A DNA stretch of 64,000 bases from Ruegeria intermedia (GCF_900129345.1 NZ_FQVK01000009.1:62001-126000); one strand, 5' to 3'; positions 45,390 to 56,038 are shown, counted from the first letter of the stretch. The notes: a model not told the origin generated them from the sequence alone. Numbers and translations: made by a program.

Positions 45390-45743
45390 ATGATGCGCTA
45401 CATTCGATACGGGTTCCTGGCCGCGCTGGGAATCGTTCTGGTCTCGGTCTCTTTGGCCAACAGGCAAATGGTTCAACTGAAGCTGATGCCGGATGCCTTG
45501 GCCGAGTTGCTGGGCTTCAACCTTTCGACGAACCTGCCCCTGTTTCTTGTGGTTCTGGGCGGCGTGGTGGCCGGCCTTGTCATCGGTTTCCTGTGGGAGT
45601 GGCTGCGCGAGCACAAGCATCGCCGTGATGCGTCGGTGAAGTCCACCGAGGTGCGCAAGCTTGAGCGCGAGGTCAAAAAGCTGAAGAAAAAGCAGAATCA
45701 AGGCGAAGACGACGTGCTTGCCCTGCTGGATGAGGCCAGCTGA
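45390..45743 (+). CDS. lapA: LapA domain-containing inner membrane protein
   Basis: The 117-residue protein has two transmembrane helices (residues about 6-22 and 48-68) and a cytoplasmic C-terminal coiled coil ([16 protein letters not shown]). This matches LapA (YciS), which with LapB controls LpxC turnover and lipopolysaccharide synthesis in enterobacteria. No lapB lies beside it here. It starts 4 bases after ihfB, in an ihfB-lapA pair. Confidence 0.8.
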   Translation: MMRYIRYGFLAALGIVLVSVSLANRQMVQLKLMPDALAELLGFNLSTNLPLFLVVLGGVVAGLVIGFLWEWLREHKHRRDASVKSTEVRKLEREVKKLKKKQNQGEDDVLALLDEAS

Positions 45744-45751
45744 GCGTCCTC

Positions 45752-46396
45752 ATGTCCGGCGAAATCAGCGTCAAGATCTGCGGCCTGACCGCTCCGGATG
45801 CGTTGCTTGCTGCCGTTGACGCGGGCGCGCGCTATGTGGGATTCGTGTTTTTTCCGAAATCTCCGCGCCATCTGGAACCCGCCGCAGCGCGCGATTTGGC
45901 AAGCCAAGTGCCCGTAGGGGTGGCCAAGGTGGCCTTGACGGTCGATGCCACCGATGCCGAGCTGGACCGGCTTCTGGAGACTGTTCCATTGGACATGCTT
46001 CAGCTTCACGGCAAGGAAAGCCCCGCGCGCGTCGCCGAGATCCGCAGCCGTTACGGCCTGCCGGTGATGAAGGCCATCGGCATCGCGGACGCGGCGGACC
46101 TGGCGGCGATCGACCTCTATTCCGATGTGGCCGACCAGTTGCTGATCGATGCCAAGCCTCCCAGGAACGCCGATCTTCCGGGGGGCAATGGGTTGGCCTT
46201 CGATTGGCGGCTGCTGGCCGGGCGCAAATACTGGCGCCGACCCTGGATGCTGGCCGGGGGGCTGACGCCTGACAACGTGGTCGAAGCGGTGCGGATGACC
46301 GGCGCACGGCAGGTCGATGTCTCGTCGGGCGTGGAATCGGCGCCGGGCGTCAAGGACCCGGCTCGGATCGAAGCTTTCATTCGCGCGACGCGATGA
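45752..46396 (+). CDS. trpF: Phosphoribosylanthranilate isomerase
   Basis: The 214-residue single-domain protein has the TrpF barrel signatures: VKICGLT with the catalytic cysteine, [23 protein letters not shown] and [14 protein letters not shown]. It isomerises N-(5-phosphoribosyl)anthranilate in tryptophan synthesis. It lies 8 bases after lapA and 120 bases before trpB. Confidence 0.95.
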   Translation: MSGEISVKICGLTAPDALLAAVDAGARYVGFVFFPKSPRHLEPAAARDLASQVPVGVAKVALTVDATDAELDRLLETVPLDMLQLHGKESPARVAEIRSRYGLPVMKAIGIADAADLAAIDLYSDVADQLLIDAKPPRNADLPGGNGLAFDWRLLAGRKYWRRPWMLAGGLTPDNVVEAVRMTGARQVDVSSGVESAPGVKDPARIEAFIRATR

Positions 46397-46516
46397 CCGC
46401 CCCCGGGGCCTTTGTCGCCGGGCTGACCGGTTTGCCTCCCCCCGATTGCCGCGATTTGCGATGGCAAATCCTGCCGCCAGCACCTATGAACGTTGGGCAA
46501 GATGATGGAGACCACC

Positions 46517-47764
46517 ATGGCCAATGATCTGTTCAATTCCTTCATGTCCGGCCCGGATGAAAACGGCCGCTTCGGCATCTTCGGCGGGCGGTTCGTCAGC
46601 GAAACGCTGATGCCGCTGATCCTGTCGCTGGAGGAGGAATACGAGAAGGCCAAGACCGACCCGAGTTTCTGGGCCGAGATGGACGATCTGTGGGCCAACT
46701 ATGTGGGCCGTCCCTCGCCCCTGTATCATGCCGAGCGCCTGACCGAGCATCTGGGCGGTGCCAAGATCTATATGAAGCGCGACGAGCTGAACCACACCGG
46801 CGCGCACAAGATCAACAACGTGCTGGGCCAGATCATCCTGGCGCGCCGCATGGGCAAAACCCGGATCATCGCCGAGACCGGGGCCGGGCAACACGGTGTC
46901 GCCACCGCCACCGTCTGCGCCAAGTTCGGCCTGAAATGCGTGGTTTACATGGGCGCGCATGACGTCCAGCGGCAGGCGCCCAACGTGTTCCGCATGCGCT
47001 TGCTGGGGGCCGAGGTGGTTCCGGTGACCTCGGGCCGCGGCACCCTGAAGGACGCGATGAACGACGCGCTGCGCGACTGGGTGACCAACGTGCGCGACAC
47101 TTTCTACTGCATCGGTACGGTCGCCGGGCCGCACCCGTATCCGGCGATGGTGCGCGACTTCCAGTCGATCATCGGCAAGGAAGCCAAGGAACAGATGATG
47201 AAGGCCGAGGGGCGCCTGCCCGACACGATCATCGCGGCGATCGGGGGCGGTTCGAACGCCATGGGGTTGTTCTATCCGTTTCTTGACGACAAATCGGTCA
47301 ACATCATCGGCGTCGAAGCGGGCGGCAAGGGCGTCAACGAAAAGATGGAGCACTGCGCCTCGCTCACCGGCGGCCGGCCGGGTGTTCTGCATGGCAACCG
47401 GACTTATCTGCTGCAGGATGACGACGGCCAGATCCTCGAGGGGTACTCGATTTCGGCCGGGCTCGACTATCCGGGCATCGGCCCCGAACATTCCTGGCTG
47501 CACGAAATCGGGCGCGCGCAATACGTGTCGATCACCGACAAAGAGGCGCTCGAGGCGTTCCAACTGTGCTGTGCGACCGAGGGCATCATCCCCGCGCTCG
47601 AACCCAGCCACGCGCTGGCGCATGTCATGAAGATCGCGCCGGATCTGCCCAGGGATCACATCATCTGCATGAACATGTGTGGACGCGGCGACAAGGATGT
47701 TCAAACGGTTGCCAAGTACCTAAACTTCGACATGTCCGATACCGAGGGTCGCGACGCGGGCTGA
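46517..47764 (+). CDS. trpB: Tryptophan synthase beta chain
   Basis: From the ATG at 46517 (preceded by GGAG) the product has 415 residues. The PLP lysine is K98 in [11 protein letters not shown], and [13 protein letters not shown] is the phosphate-binding loop. It makes tryptophan from indole and serine. trpA is not adjacent but lies about 4.6 kb away on the opposite strand. A strong terminator follows. Confidence 0.96.
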   Translation: MANDLFNSFMSGPDENGRFGIFGGRFVSETLMPLILSLEEEYEKAKTDPSFWAEMDDLWANYVGRPSPLYHAERLTEHLGGAKIYMKRDELNHTGAHKINNVLGQIILARRMGKTRIIAETGAGQHGVATATVCAKFGLKCVVYMGAHDVQRQAPNVFRMRLLGAEVVPVTSGRGTLKDAMNDALRDWVTNVRDTFYCIGTVAGPHPYPAMVRDFQSIIGKEAKEQMMKAEGRLPDTIIAAIGGGSNAMGLFYPFLDDKSVNIIGVEAGGKGVNEKMEHCASLTGGRPGVLHGNRTYLLQDDDGQILEGYSISAGLDYPGIGPEHSWLHEIGRAQYVSITDKEALEAFQLCCATEGIIPALEPSHALAHVMKIAPDLPRDHIICMNMCGRGDKDVQTVAKYLNFDMSDTEGRDAG

Positions 47765-47783
47765 GGCCAATCTGATGACTTGG

Positions 47784-47814
47784 ACCCGGCACGCTGTGAT
47801 CGTGCCGGGTTTTT
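47784..47814 (+). terminator. Intrinsic terminator of trpB
   Basis: A perfect 10-bp stem, ACCCGGCACG (47784-47793) with CGTGCCGGGT (47801-47810), closes a 7-base loop and is followed by TTTTC on the plus strand. It lies between the convergent trpB and DUF2237 genes. Confidence 0.9.
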
Positions 47815-47824
47815 CATTCCCGGT

Positions 47825-48205
47825 TCACCGTCCGCCATCTGCGCGGTGGGTGGCCAGAACGTGCAGCGGCACGATTTCCAGCGCGCGCTGGTGAGTCGCC
47901 TCGAGATGAACCTTTGGCGCGCAGCCCTCGTCATGCGCCTGCAGGAACCGACCGGCGCACAGGCACCAGCGGTCGCCGGGCTTCAGGCCCGGGAAATCGA
48001 ATTCGGGCCGGGGCGTGCTGAGATCGTTGCCGACATATTTCGAATAGGCCAGAAACTCGGCCGTCATCACCGCGCAGACCGTGTGGCTGCCGCGATCCTC
48101 GGGGCAGGTATTGCACGCCCCGTCGCGAAAGAACCCGGTCAGCGGTTTCCGCGAACACGGGGCCAGTACCCCGCCCAATACGTTGATGCTGTCCTGTTTC
48201 TGCAT
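47825..48205 (-). CDS. DUF2237 family protein
   Basis: The 126-residue protein begins MQKQDSINVLGGVLAPCSRK and contains CNTCPEDRGSHTVCAVMTAE, typical of DUF2237. Several conserved cysteines (C-N-T-C, W-C-L-C) suggest metal or redox chemistry, but no function is established. It follows the serine hydrolase gene on the same strand by 9 bases, so the two may be co-transcribed. Confidence 0.88.
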   Translation of the reverse strand: MQKQDSINVLGGVLAPCSRKPLTGFFRDGACNTCPEDRGSHTVCAVMTAEFLAYSKYVGNDLSTPRPEFDFPGLKPGDRWCLCAGRFLQAHDEGCAPKVHLEATHQRALEIVPLHVLATHRADGGR

Positions 48206-48214
48206 GACCCCATC

Positions 48215-49378
48215 TTACAGGCTTTGGGCGATCTTGCGGAACATTTCGATGTTCTGTTCGTTGACGCCGGGCTCGCGGAACTTCCGATCAGCCCCCGTGG
48301 CCACGATCAGCACGCCGCGGGGTTGGTCGAAATACATGTATTGCCCATAGACGCCGCGGGCCAGAAACTCGCCTTCGTGCGCCCCGACCGGGATCCACCA
48401 TTGATAGCCATAGCCGATCTTTCCCGGTTCGGTCGGAGCGCTGGGCCAGGTCGATTCTTTGATCCACTCGGCCGGCACGATCTGGCGGCCCTCGCGCAGC
48501 CCGTTCTGCAGGATCATCTGCCCAAACCGCGCATAGTCGCGGGTGGTGAAGTTCAGCCCGCCCAGCACGAAGGCCACGCCGGCCCCGTCGGTGACATAAT
48601 AGCCGTCACGCTCCAACCCCAGCGGCTGCACGATTTTCTCGGTCAGCAGGTCGGGAATGCTGCGACCGGTGGCGCCGCGGATCACCATCCCCACGACATG
48701 GGTGTCGATGGAGACATATTGCCAGACCTCGCCGGGGGCGGCGAAACTGTCCTTGAGCGAGGCGGCGAAATCATCCAGCTCTCCGCCCAGGGCGACCACG
48801 CGCCCCATCCGGTTGATGTCGGAATTGGGGTCCAGGTAGTCTTCGTCAAAAGTCACGCCGCTGGCCATGTTCAGCACATTGCGGATCGTGGCGGATTCGT
48901 AGGCGCTGCCCTTCAGCTTGGGCGCGTATTTGACCACCGGATCGTCCAGTGACGCGATGGCCCCTTCGTTCATCACGATGCCGAACAGCGCCGACAGATA
49001 GCTTTTGGCCATCGACCAGGAAATGCGCCGGTCATCCGGCCCGGTGCCCAGATAGTATTCTTCGAACCGGATCTGGCCGTCCTGCATCACCAGCAGGGAT
49101 GTCACGGCCCTCTGCTCGATCCAGTCCCGGCCGCCCTCGGGCAGGTCGTAGGCGGGGCCATAGGGCAGCTCCCATGTGGGGCCATTGCCGCGGGGCAGGG
49201 GGACGGTCAGAAAAGCCTGATCCATATGCGAGAAGTTGTGGACGATCTTTTCCTCGGAAAACAGAGAGTTCACGGCCAGCAACCGCTGGATCTCTTCCCG
49301 TTTCCAGACGCCGACGACCGCGGCGGCCAGCACCAGCATCAGCACGATGCGCAGCAGCCATTTCAGGACCGTTTTCAT
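48215..49378 (-). CDS. Beta-lactamase-related serine hydrolase (class C fold)
   Basis: From the ATG at 49378, preceded by GGGGAGG, the product has 387 residues. One N-terminal membrane anchor (residues about 5-24) is visible. The penicillin-binding-type nucleophile motif SxxK is S122-M-A-K125, and the Y-x-S/N equivalent is YVS in EVWQYVSIDTH. It probably acts as an esterase or peptidase in the periplasm. The sequence does not show that it degrades beta-lactams. Confidence 0.85.
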   Translation of the reverse strand: MKTVLKWLLRIVLMLVLAAAVVGVWKREEIQRLLAVNSLFSEEKIVHNFSHMDQAFLTVPLPRGNGPTWELPYGPAYDLPEGGRDWIEQRAVTSLLVMQDGQIRFEEYYLGTGPDDRRISWSMAKSYLSALFGIVMNEGAIASLDDPVVKYAPKLKGSAYESATIRNVLNMASGVTFDEDYLDPNSDINRMGRVVALGGELDDFAASLKDSFAAPGEVWQYVSIDTHVVGMVIRGATGRSIPDLLTEKIVQPLGLERDGYYVTDGAGVAFVLGGLNFTTRDYARFGQMILQNGLREGRQIVPAEWIKESTWPSAPTEPGKIGYGYQWWIPVGAHEGEFLARGVYGQYMYFDQPRGVLIVATGADRKFREPGVNEQNIEMFRKIAQSL

Positions 49379-49456
49379 GCTTCCCTCCCCTTTTGACGGC
49401 ATTGGAGCGCGATGCCGTTCAATCCGCAATCGCTACGTTGCGGCAGGTTTCGGGGC

Positions 49457-50137
49457 CTATTTGAACTTGTCCAGCAGCTTCTGCATCGCAGTGCGCGTGT
49501 CGGCCTCGGGCGCGGTGGGCTGGGCGGCCGGTTTGGGCGCGGGCTTGGGGGGCGTGGTCGAGCTGCGCGGCGGCGCGGTGCGCAGGGCGACGGCATTCAT
49601 GAACTTGGCCGTGTCGCCCTCGGCCAGATGCACGGCGCCATCGGAAACCCCGCGCAGAACGTCTTCCAGCCACTGGGAATCAGCCTTGGCGAAGTCGCCC
49701 AGCACGTAGGCCGAGACCAGTTCCTTGCGGCCGGGATGCCCGATGCCCAGTCGCACCCGGTCATAGGCCGCGCCGATATGGTCATGGATCGACCGCAGGC
49801 CGTTGTGACCCGCATGTCCGCCGCCCGATTTGGCGCGCACCTTGCCGGGGGCCAGGTCCAGCTCGTCGTGGAACACGGTCACGTCGGTCGAATCGAGCTT
49901 GTAGAACCGCATCGCCTCGCCCACGGACTGGCCCGACCGGTTCATGTAGGTCATCGGCTTGAGCAGCAGAACCTTTTCGCGGCCAAGCCGGCCTTCGGAA
50001 ACCTCGCCCTGGAACTTGGACCGCCACGGGCCAAAGCCGTGCGCGTCGGCGATGGCGTCCACGGCCATGAAGCCGATATTGTGCCGGTTCCTGGCGTATT
50101 TCGCGCCCGGGTTGCCCAGTCCGACGAACAGTTTCAT
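49457..50137 (-). CDS. pth: Peptidyl-tRNA hydrolase
   Basis: From the ATG at 50137 the product has 226 residues. It has the Pth motifs [18 protein letters not shown] with catalytic H19, [10 protein letters not shown], and [10 protein letters not shown] with D91. It releases tRNA from stalled peptidyl-tRNA. The C-terminus carries a proline/alanine-rich extension ([18 protein letters not shown]), longer than in E. coli. It sits downstream of rplY, a common pair, with an intrinsic terminator between them. Confidence 0.95.
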   Translation of the reverse strand: MKLFVGLGNPGAKYARNRHNIGFMAVDAIADAHGFGPWRSKFQGEVSEGRLGREKVLLLKPMTYMNRSGQSVGEAMRFYKLDSTDVTVFHDELDLAPGKVRAKSGGGHAGHNGLRSIHDHIGAAYDRVRLGIGHPGRKELVSAYVLGDFAKADSQWLEDVLRGVSDGAVHLAEGDTAKFMNAVALRTAPPRSSTTPPKPAPKPAAQPTAPEADTRTAMQKLLDKFK

Positions 50138-50203
50138 CCTTGGTTCCTTGCGTTGCACGGCATGTTGGTTGCACCGATCAGGTAAACAAGCCCAATCGTT
50201 GGT

Positions 50204-50240
50204 TCAAACAAAAAAAACGGGGCGCCCTGCAGCGCCCCGT
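50204..50240 (-). terminator. Intrinsic terminator of rplY
   Basis: Read on the minus strand, a 9-bp stem (ACGGGGCGC at 50232-50240, GCGCCCCGT at 50217-50225) closes a 6-base loop and is followed by a long T-run (plus-strand A-run, 50209-50217). It separates rplY from pth. Confidence 0.9.
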
Positions 50241-50269
50241 TCAAAATTCGGACAATTCCCGGATGGGAT

Positions 50270-50917
50270 TTATTCCTTGTCCTCTCCGACGACTTCGACG
50301 GCATCGGCTGCGACGTCTTCGCCCTCTTCGTCATCATCGGTGACCAGGCCGGTCGGGGCCGAGATGTTGGCGATCACGAAGTCACGGTCGATGGTCGGCT
50401 TGGTGCCGTTGGGCAGCTCGACCGACGAAATGGTCACGACGTCGTTGATGTTCAGGCCGGTCAGATCGACGGTGATCTTTTCCGGAATGTCACCGGCGGT
50501 GCAGACCAGTTCGACCTCGGGGCGGACGACGGTCAGAACGCCGCCCTTCTTGATGCCGGGGGCCGCGTCTTCGTTGATGAACTCGACCGGGATGTACAGC
50601 GCGATCTTGCTGGTGCGGCGCAGGCGCATCAGGTCCAGGTGGGTCGGCAGGTCCTTGACGACGTCACGCTGCACGTCGCGGCAGATGACGCGGACGTCTT
50701 CGTGGCCTTCGACCTTCAGGTTCCACAGGGTCGACTTGAAGCGGCCCGCCTTCAGGCGCTTGAACAGTTCGTTGAACGGAATCTGGATCGGCAGCGGGTC
50801 TTTGTCGCCACCGAATACGATGCCCGGAACCATGCCGTCGCGGCGTGCCTGACGAGCGGCGCCCTTGCCCGTCCCCGTCCGTTCCAGAGCCACGAGATCA
50901 GGAATCTCACCAGCCAT
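50270..50917 (-). CDS. rplY: 50S ribosomal protein L25 (CTC-type, with C-terminal domain)
   Basis: The 215-residue protein has the N-terminal 5S rRNA-binding L25 domain ([20 protein letters not shown]) and the longer C-terminal TL5/CTC domain ([20 protein letters not shown]). It ends in an acidic tail ([16 protein letters not shown]). It binds 5S rRNA in the large subunit. It is the longer form common in alphaproteobacteria. Confidence 0.95.
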   Translation of the reverse strand: MAGEIPDLVALERTGTGKGAARQARRDGMVPGIVFGGDKDPLPIQIPFNELFKRLKAGRFKSTLWNLKVEGHEDVRVICRDVQRDVVKDLPTHLDLMRLRRTSKIALYIPVEFINEDAAPGIKKGGVLTVVRPEVELVCTAGDIPEKITVDLTGLNINDVVTISSVELPNGTKPTIDRDFVIANISAPTGLVTDDDEEGEDVAADAVEVVGEDKE

Positions 50918-51027
50918 GATAAATCTCCAATGTTAGGGCAGGGTGCCTCCAAGGCTGTCACCCCGCGTGAAGCGGCGTCCTTAGACCGAATCCGGCCATT
51001 TGGAAAGGGGTAAAAACGATTCCCGCG

Positions 51028-52194
51028 TCATTCCTGCCAGCGGCCGCAGAAATCCTGCGGGACAAGCAGGTTGTGCGGCCCCAGATCGGCCACGTTGCGC
51101 TCGCCGCACAGGGCCATGGTGGTGTCCAGTTCCTTCTGGATCACTTCCAGCGCGGTGGTCACCCCCTTTTGGCCCATCGCGCCCAGCCCGTAGACGAAAG
51201 CGCGCCCGATATAGGTGCCCTTGGCCCCCAGAGCCAACGCCTTGAGGACGTCCTGCCCCGAGCGGATGCCGCTGTCGAGATGCACCTCGACGTCGCCGGC
51301 CACCGCATCCATGATCCGCGGCAGCATCCGGATCGAGCTGAGCGCACCGTCCAGCTGCCGCCCGCCGTGGTTCGAGACCACGATGGCGTCGGCGCCCAGC
51401 TTGGCCGCCATCTTGGCGTCTTCGGGATCAAGGATGCCCTTCAGGATCACCTTGCCGCCCCATTGCTCCATCAGTTTCTCGATCTTCTTCCAGTCGAGAC
51501 TGGGGTCGAACTGTTCGGCGGTCCAGGCGCCCAGCGACGAGGCATCCGAGATGCCCTGAACATGGCCCACGATATTGCCGAACTCGCGCCGTTTCGCGCC
51601 CAGCATCTCGATGCCCCAGGCCCATTTGGTCATCAGGTTGGCGATCGTTTTGGCCGTCAGTTTCGGCGGGGCGGACAGGCCGTTCTTCAGGTCTTTGTGC
51701 CGCTGGCCGAGGATTTGCAGATCAAGGGTGATGACCAGGGCCGAGCAGTTGGCATCCTTGGCGCGCTGGATCAGGCGGCGGACGTAATCCTCGTCCTTCA
51801 TGGTGTACAGCTGGAACCAGAACGGCGCGCAGGTATGTTCGGCCACATCCTCGATAGAATTGATCGACATGGTCGAGAGCGTGAAGGGCACACCGAAATC
51901 CAGCGCGGCCTTGGCGGCCTTCATTTCACCATCCGCATGCTGCATCCCGGTCAGGCCCACGGGCGCCAGGGCCACCGGCATGGCAACGTCCTGTCCGATC
52001 ATCTGCGACGCGGTCGAGCGGCCGGACATGTCCACCGCAACCTTCTGGCGCAGGCGGATGTCGTGGAAATCCGCGCTGTTGTCGCGGAAGGTCTGTTCGG
52101 TCCAGCTGCCGCTTTCGGCATAGTCATAGAACATCCGGGGCACTCGGCGTTCATAGATGCGTTTGAGGTCGTCGATATTGGTAATGACAGGCAT
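51028..52194 (-). CDS. lldD: FMN-dependent alpha-hydroxy acid dehydrogenase (L-lactate dehydrogenase-like)
   Basis: The 388-residue protein has the alpha-hydroxy acid oxidase barrel. FMN and catalytic motifs are visible as PVALAPVGLTGMQHADGE, WFQLYTMKDE-like FWFQLYTMKDEDYVRRLIQR, and VVSNHGGRQLDGA with the catalytic histidine. It oxidises L-lactate or a related 2-hydroxy acid and probably feeds electrons to the membrane quinone pool. The lldD symbol is a family-level guess. Confidence 0.88.
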   Translation of the reverse strand: MPVITNIDDLKRIYERRVPRMFYDYAESGSWTEQTFRDNSADFHDIRLRQKVAVDMSGRSTASQMIGQDVAMPVALAPVGLTGMQHADGEMKAAKAALDFGVPFTLSTMSINSIEDVAEHTCAPFWFQLYTMKDEDYVRRLIQRAKDANCSALVITLDLQILGQRHKDLKNGLSAPPKLTAKTIANLMTKWAWGIEMLGAKRREFGNIVGHVQGISDASSLGAWTAEQFDPSLDWKKIEKLMEQWGGKVILKGILDPEDAKMAAKLGADAIVVSNHGGRQLDGALSSIRMLPRIMDAVAGDVEVHLDSGIRSGQDVLKALALGAKGTYIGRAFVYGLGAMGQKGVTTALEVIQKELDTTMALCGERNVADLGPHNLLVPQDFCGRWQE

Positions 52195-52290
52195 GGCCGC
52201 GCCCTTCTGCAGATTGGTTAGGTTTCTTTACCAATTCTTCCGCCGCGGCGCAACGGTCAGTTGCGCAAGTGGTCAGATGGGTCATGGGCG

Positions 52291-52327
52291 CAAAGAAAAA
52301 CCGCCGCAGGTGCAGCCCACGGCGGTT
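52291..52327 (-). terminator. Intrinsic terminator of trpA
   Basis: On the minus strand AACCGCCG (52320-52327) and CGGCGGTT (52299-52306) pair around a 13-base loop and lead into TTTTTCTTTG (52291-52300). It lies 24 bases after the trpA stop codon. Confidence 0.85.
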
Positions 52328-52350
52328 GAAATCTGTCTTGGGTTTCAGCC

Positions 52351-53142
52351 TCAGGCGCTGTGGGCGCCGTCTGCCAGCGATTTCACGAAGTCCAGTACCT
52401 CGGCCACGGGTTTGCCGGCGGCGATCTGACTGACGATGGCCGAGCCGACCACCGCCCCGTCGGCGACGCCGGCGATGGCGCGGGACTTCTCGGGCGTGTT
52501 GATGCCGAACCCCACGATCACCGGAAGATCGGTCGCCGCCTTGATGCGCGTGACCTCGGGGCCGACATCGGTGGCCTCGGCTTCGGCCGCGCCCGTGATG
52601 CCGGTGATCGAGACGTAGTAGACAAAGCCCGAGGTGTTCTGCAGCACCCGCGGCAGGCGCTTGTCATCGGTTGTGGGCGTGGCCAGCCGGATGAAGTTCA
52701 GCCCGGCCGCCTGCGCGGGCAGGCACAGTTCGTCGTCTTCCTCGGGCGGCAGGTCGACGACGATCAGGCCATCGATGCCGGCCTCTTTGGCGTCGGCCAG
52801 GAATTTGTCCACCCCACGGCTGTAGATCGGGTTGTAATAACCCATCAGCACGATCGGCGTGGTGTCATCGGTTTCCCGGAACGCCTTGGCCAGGTCCAGC
52901 GTGCGCTGCAGCGTCATGCCGCCGTCCAGCGCCCGTTGACCAGCCGCCTGAATGGTGGGGCCGTCGGCCATCGGATCGGTGAAGGGCAGGCCCAGTTCGA
53001 TCACGTCGACACCGGCGCCCGGCAGGCCGCGGACGATTTCAAGCGAGGTGTCATAGTCGGGATCCCCGGCCATGACATAGGCGACAAAGGCCTTTTTTCC
53101 CTCGGCCTTCAGGGCGGCGAACTTGGCGTCGATACGGGTCAT
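52351..53142 (-). CDS. trpA: Tryptophan synthase alpha chain
   Basis: From the ATG at 53142 (AAGGATCG upstream) the product has 263 residues. The catalytic acids E49 ([11 protein letters not shown]) and D60 (MADGPTIQ) are at the same positions as in E. coli. It cleaves indole-3-glycerol phosphate and channels indole to TrpB. It lies apart from trpB and on the opposite strand. Confidence 0.96.
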   Translation of the reverse strand: MTRIDAKFAALKAEGKKAFVAYVMAGDPDYDTSLEIVRGLPGAGVDVIELGLPFTDPMADGPTIQAAGQRALDGGMTLQRTLDLAKAFRETDDTTPIVLMGYYNPIYSRGVDKFLADAKEAGIDGLIVVDLPPEEDDELCLPAQAAGLNFIRLATPTTDDKRLPRVLQNTSGFVYYVSITGITGAAEAEATDVGPEVTRIKAATDLPVIVGFGINTPEKSRAIAGVADGAVVGSAIVSQIAAGKPVAEVLDFVKSLADGAHSA

Positions 53143-53220
53143 GGACGATCCTTGCATACAGGTTTGGACCCGATGTGCAGAAACTTTGGCCGAAAATCAA
53201 TCCCGTCCTGACCGCCGGGG

Positions 53221-53706
53221 TCAGAAGTTCAGATGATACCGCAGCTTAAGAGCGTTCACCCCGGGATTCTTTTCCTGTGTACTGGCATTCGATTTATGGG
53301 TGATTGCCATCGATACGGCGTTGCCGCCGTCCAGCGTATAGCCGACGCCCAGCAGGCTGCGGATCTGAAAGCTGCCGCCCAGGTCATTCAGCGCCAGCGA
53401 CTCGTTGTAATAGCCGGGCATGACGCTGCCTTCCAGGAACCACCGGTCGCCAAAGGTGTAGGTGCCGACCAGACCGACCCCGATGTGGCTGTCGCCGTCT
53501 TTGTCCGACGAAATCGCCGCACCCCAGGTCGCGCTGAAGCGTTCGGCCTGATGGAACGGCCGGTGCTGATACTCCAGCGAGAAAATAGCTTGATCTACAG
53601 ACAGGCTGTCCGAGAAATCGGCATACCCGGCCCCAAAGATGATGGTTTGCGCCGGTGCTATGGTCGCAAAGGCTGAAAGCGCGGCTGAGGCAAGAAGGTT
53701 TTTCAT
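53221..53706 (-). CDS. PagL-like outer membrane acyloxyacyl hydrolase family protein
   Basis: The 161-residue protein has a signal peptide (cleavage after A-P-A, about residue 19) and then beta strands ending in NALKLRYHLNF with a terminal phenylalanine, as in PagL lipid A 3-O-deacylase. The H-x-S-N-A motif appears as H137-K-S139-N-A. The third catalytic residue of PagL, glutamate 12 residues after the serine, is here N151. It may therefore lack the deacylase activity or use another residue. It is in the outer membrane. Confidence 0.75.
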   Translation of the reverse strand: MKNLLASAALSAFATIAPAQTIIFGAGYADFSDSLSVDQAIFSLEYQHRPFHQAERFSATWGAAISSDKDGDSHIGVGLVGTYTFGDRWFLEGSVMPGYYNESLALNDLGGSFQIRSLLGVGYTLDGGNAVSMAITHKSNASTQEKNPGVNALKLRYHLNF

Positions 53707-53900
53707 TTCAAATCATCACCGTTGAGGAACTCGGATCGTAGATAGGAACCGTATGTCGGTGAGTTCAACACGAGAAGACGCACGATTCCGCGAAATATCG
53801 TGATGTTGCCGATGGGACTCAGCCGGGCGGCGGGCCAGCGCCTTGCGGATTCCTCGCGACATGCATAGAAGCAGCCGTCGAATGGCATCAGGAGGCCGCA

Positions 53901-54998
53901 ATGGGTTTCAAAATGGGTATCGTGGGTCTGCCGAATGTCGGCAAATCGACCCTGTTCAACGCGCTGACCAAGACCGCGGCCGCGCAGGCGGCGAATTTCC
54001 CGTTCTGCACGATCGAACCCAATGTGGGCGACGTGGCGGTGCCGGACGCGCGTCTGGACAAGCTGGCGGCCATTGCCAAGTCCAAGCAGATCATCCCGAC
54101 CCGGATGACCTTCGTGGACATTGCCGGCCTGGTCAAAGGCGCCTCGAAGGGTGAAGGTCTGGGCAACCAGTTCCTGGCCAATATCCGCGAAGTGGACGCC
54201 ATCGCCCACGTCCTGCGCTGTTTCGAAGATGGCGACGTGACCCATGTCGAAGGCCGCGTCGACCCGGTGGCCGATGCCGAGACCATCGAGACCGAACTGA
54301 TGCTGGCCGATCTGGAAAGCATCGAAAAGCGCCGCGCCAACCTGGTGCGCAAGCTGAAGGGCAACGACAAGGAAGCCCAGCAGCAGGACCGCCTGCTGGC
54401 CGCCGCGCAACAGATGCTGGAGGACGGCAAGCCCGCCCGCCTGGTCGAGGTCAGCGACGAGGACGCGAAGGCCTGGAAGAACCTGCAACTGCTGACGACC
54501 AAGCCGGTTCTCTATGTCTGCAACGTCTCCGAGGAAGACGCAGCCACAGGCAACGAGTATTCCGAACGTGTCGCCAAGATGGCGGCCGAGCAGGGCAATG
54601 CCCACGTCATCATCAGCGCCAAGATCGAGGAAGAGATCAGCCTGCTGGAGCCCGACGAGGCACAGATGTTCCTGCAGGAGATGGGGCTGGAAGAACCCGG
54701 CCTCGATCGCCTGATCCGCGCGGGTTATGACCTGCTCAAGCTGGAAACCTATTTCACCGTCGGCCCGAAAGAGGCCCGCGCCTGGACCATCCGTCGCGGC
54801 ACGCTGGCCCCGCAGGCCGCGGGCGTGATCCATGGCGATTTCGAAAAGGGCTTCATACGCGCCGAGACCATCGCCTATGACGACTTTGTCGCCTTCAACG
54901 GCGAACAGGGCGCCAAAGAGGCGGGCAAGATGCGGGCCGAAGGTAAAAGCTATGTCGTCAAGGATGGCGACGTGATGCACTTCCTGTTCAACACCTGA
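53901..54998 (+). CDS. ychF: Redox-regulated ATPase YchF (Obg family)
   Basis: The 365-residue protein has the P-loop GLPNVGKST at residues 9-17, [13 protein letters not shown], and [19 protein letters not shown]. Unlike most Obg-family proteins it prefers ATP. A coiled coil and a C-terminal TGS domain ([20 protein letters not shown]) follow. It binds ribosomes and is linked to oxidative stress. AGGAGG precedes the ATG. Confidence 0.95.
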   Translation: MGFKMGIVGLPNVGKSTLFNALTKTAAAQAANFPFCTIEPNVGDVAVPDARLDKLAAIAKSKQIIPTRMTFVDIAGLVKGASKGEGLGNQFLANIREVDAIAHVLRCFEDGDVTHVEGRVDPVADAETIETELMLADLESIEKRRANLVRKLKGNDKEAQQQDRLLAAAQQMLEDGKPARLVEVSDEDAKAWKNLQLLTTKPVLYVCNVSEEDAATGNEYSERVAKMAAEQGNAHVIISAKIEEEISLLEPDEAQMFLQEMGLEEPGLDRLIRAGYDLLKLETYFTVGPKEARAWTIRRGTLAPQAAGVIHGDFEKGFIRAETIAYDDFVAFNGEQGAKEAGKMRAEGKSYVVKDGDVMHFLFNT

Positions 54999-55070
54999 TC
55001 GCGAAACCTCTTTTACCGGCGGGCATTCCCGGTATCCTGCGGGCATCCTCCGCAACCCCGAGGCCCGCCC

Positions 55071-55952
55071 GTGTTCGACCTTCGCGACCTGCACCTGCTG
55101 TCCGCGCTTGCGCGGCATCGCCATTTCGCCAAGGCGGCCGAGGAATGCGGAATCTCGCAGCCCGCGTTCTCGATGCGTATCCGCAACCTCGAGGATCGGC
55201 TTGGCGTATCCATCGTGCGCCGGGCCAACCGGTTTCAGGGCCTGACCGAAGAGGGCGAGATGATCGTCCGCCGCGCTCGCCGCATACTGGATGACGCCAA
55301 GGCGCTGGAGCAGGAGGTGCAGGCGATCAAGGGCGAGATCACCGGCACGCTGATCCTTGGCGTGATTCCGACCGCCATCGCCTTTACCGGACGCCTGATC
55401 AAACATCTGCAGGCAGCCCACCCCCGTATCCTGTCGCGGATCGAGACCATGTCGGCCACCGCGATCCAATACCGGCTGGACGAGGGCAGCATCGATGCCG
55501 GGATCACCTATGGCGACAGCATCGGCACCGACCTGCGCCATGTTCATCCGCTGTATGAAGAGACCTATGTGCTGCTCGTCCCCCAGCACATGACGCAGGA
55601 AGCCGGCCCGATCCCTTGGGCACGCGTAGCCGAGTTCCCGCTCAGCCTGCTGGAGCCGCAGATGCAGAACCGGCGCATTCTCGACAGGATTTTCGCCGAA
55701 CAAGGGCTACATCCTCATGTAGTGGCCGAAACCAGCGGGTTCACCGCCTCGATGGTCATGGCGCGCGAAGGGCTGGCGGCAACGGTCGTGCCGCGCGTTC
55801 TGGTGCGGGCGCTGGGCGATCTGAAGGGGACGCGGGTTCTGCCTCTGGTCGACCCGGTGGTCAGCAAACCGATCTGTCTGGCGACCCTGGCGCGCGACCC
55901 GGAACTGCCGACGGTCGATGCCTTGCGACGGGTGGTGACGTCTTTGCGGTGA
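55071..55952 (+). CDS. LysR-family transcriptional regulator beside the formate dehydrogenase genes
   Basis: The 293-residue protein starts with GTG and has an N-terminal winged helix-turn-helix (LHLLSALARHRHFAKAAEEC, GISQPAFSMRIRNLEDRLG) followed by a periplasmic-binding-like effector domain. It lies 86 bases upstream of the fds genes on the same strand, as formate dehydrogenase regulators often do. It may activate them in response to formate or a related signal; this rests on position. AT-rich sequence just before the fds start (55970-56010) could hold its binding site. Confidence 0.85.
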   Translation: MFDLRDLHLLSALARHRHFAKAAEECGISQPAFSMRIRNLEDRLGVSIVRRANRFQGLTEEGEMIVRRARRILDDAKALEQEVQAIKGEITGTLILGVIPTAIAFTGRLIKHLQAAHPRILSRIETMSATAIQYRLDEGSIDAGITYGDSIGTDLRHVHPLYEETYVLLVPQHMTQEAGPIPWARVAEFPLSLLEPQMQNRRILDRIFAEQGLHPHVVAETSGFTASMVMAREGLAATVVPRVLVRALGDLKGTRVLPLVDPVVSKPICLATLARDPELPTVDALRRVVTSLR

Positions 55953-56038
55953 TAAGCCGTCGTTATCGTGCCATTCGGTTTTGCGATTTGACGATATGAA
56001 TTGCTGATGAGACACGGGGCCTCAATTCGGAGGGCATC

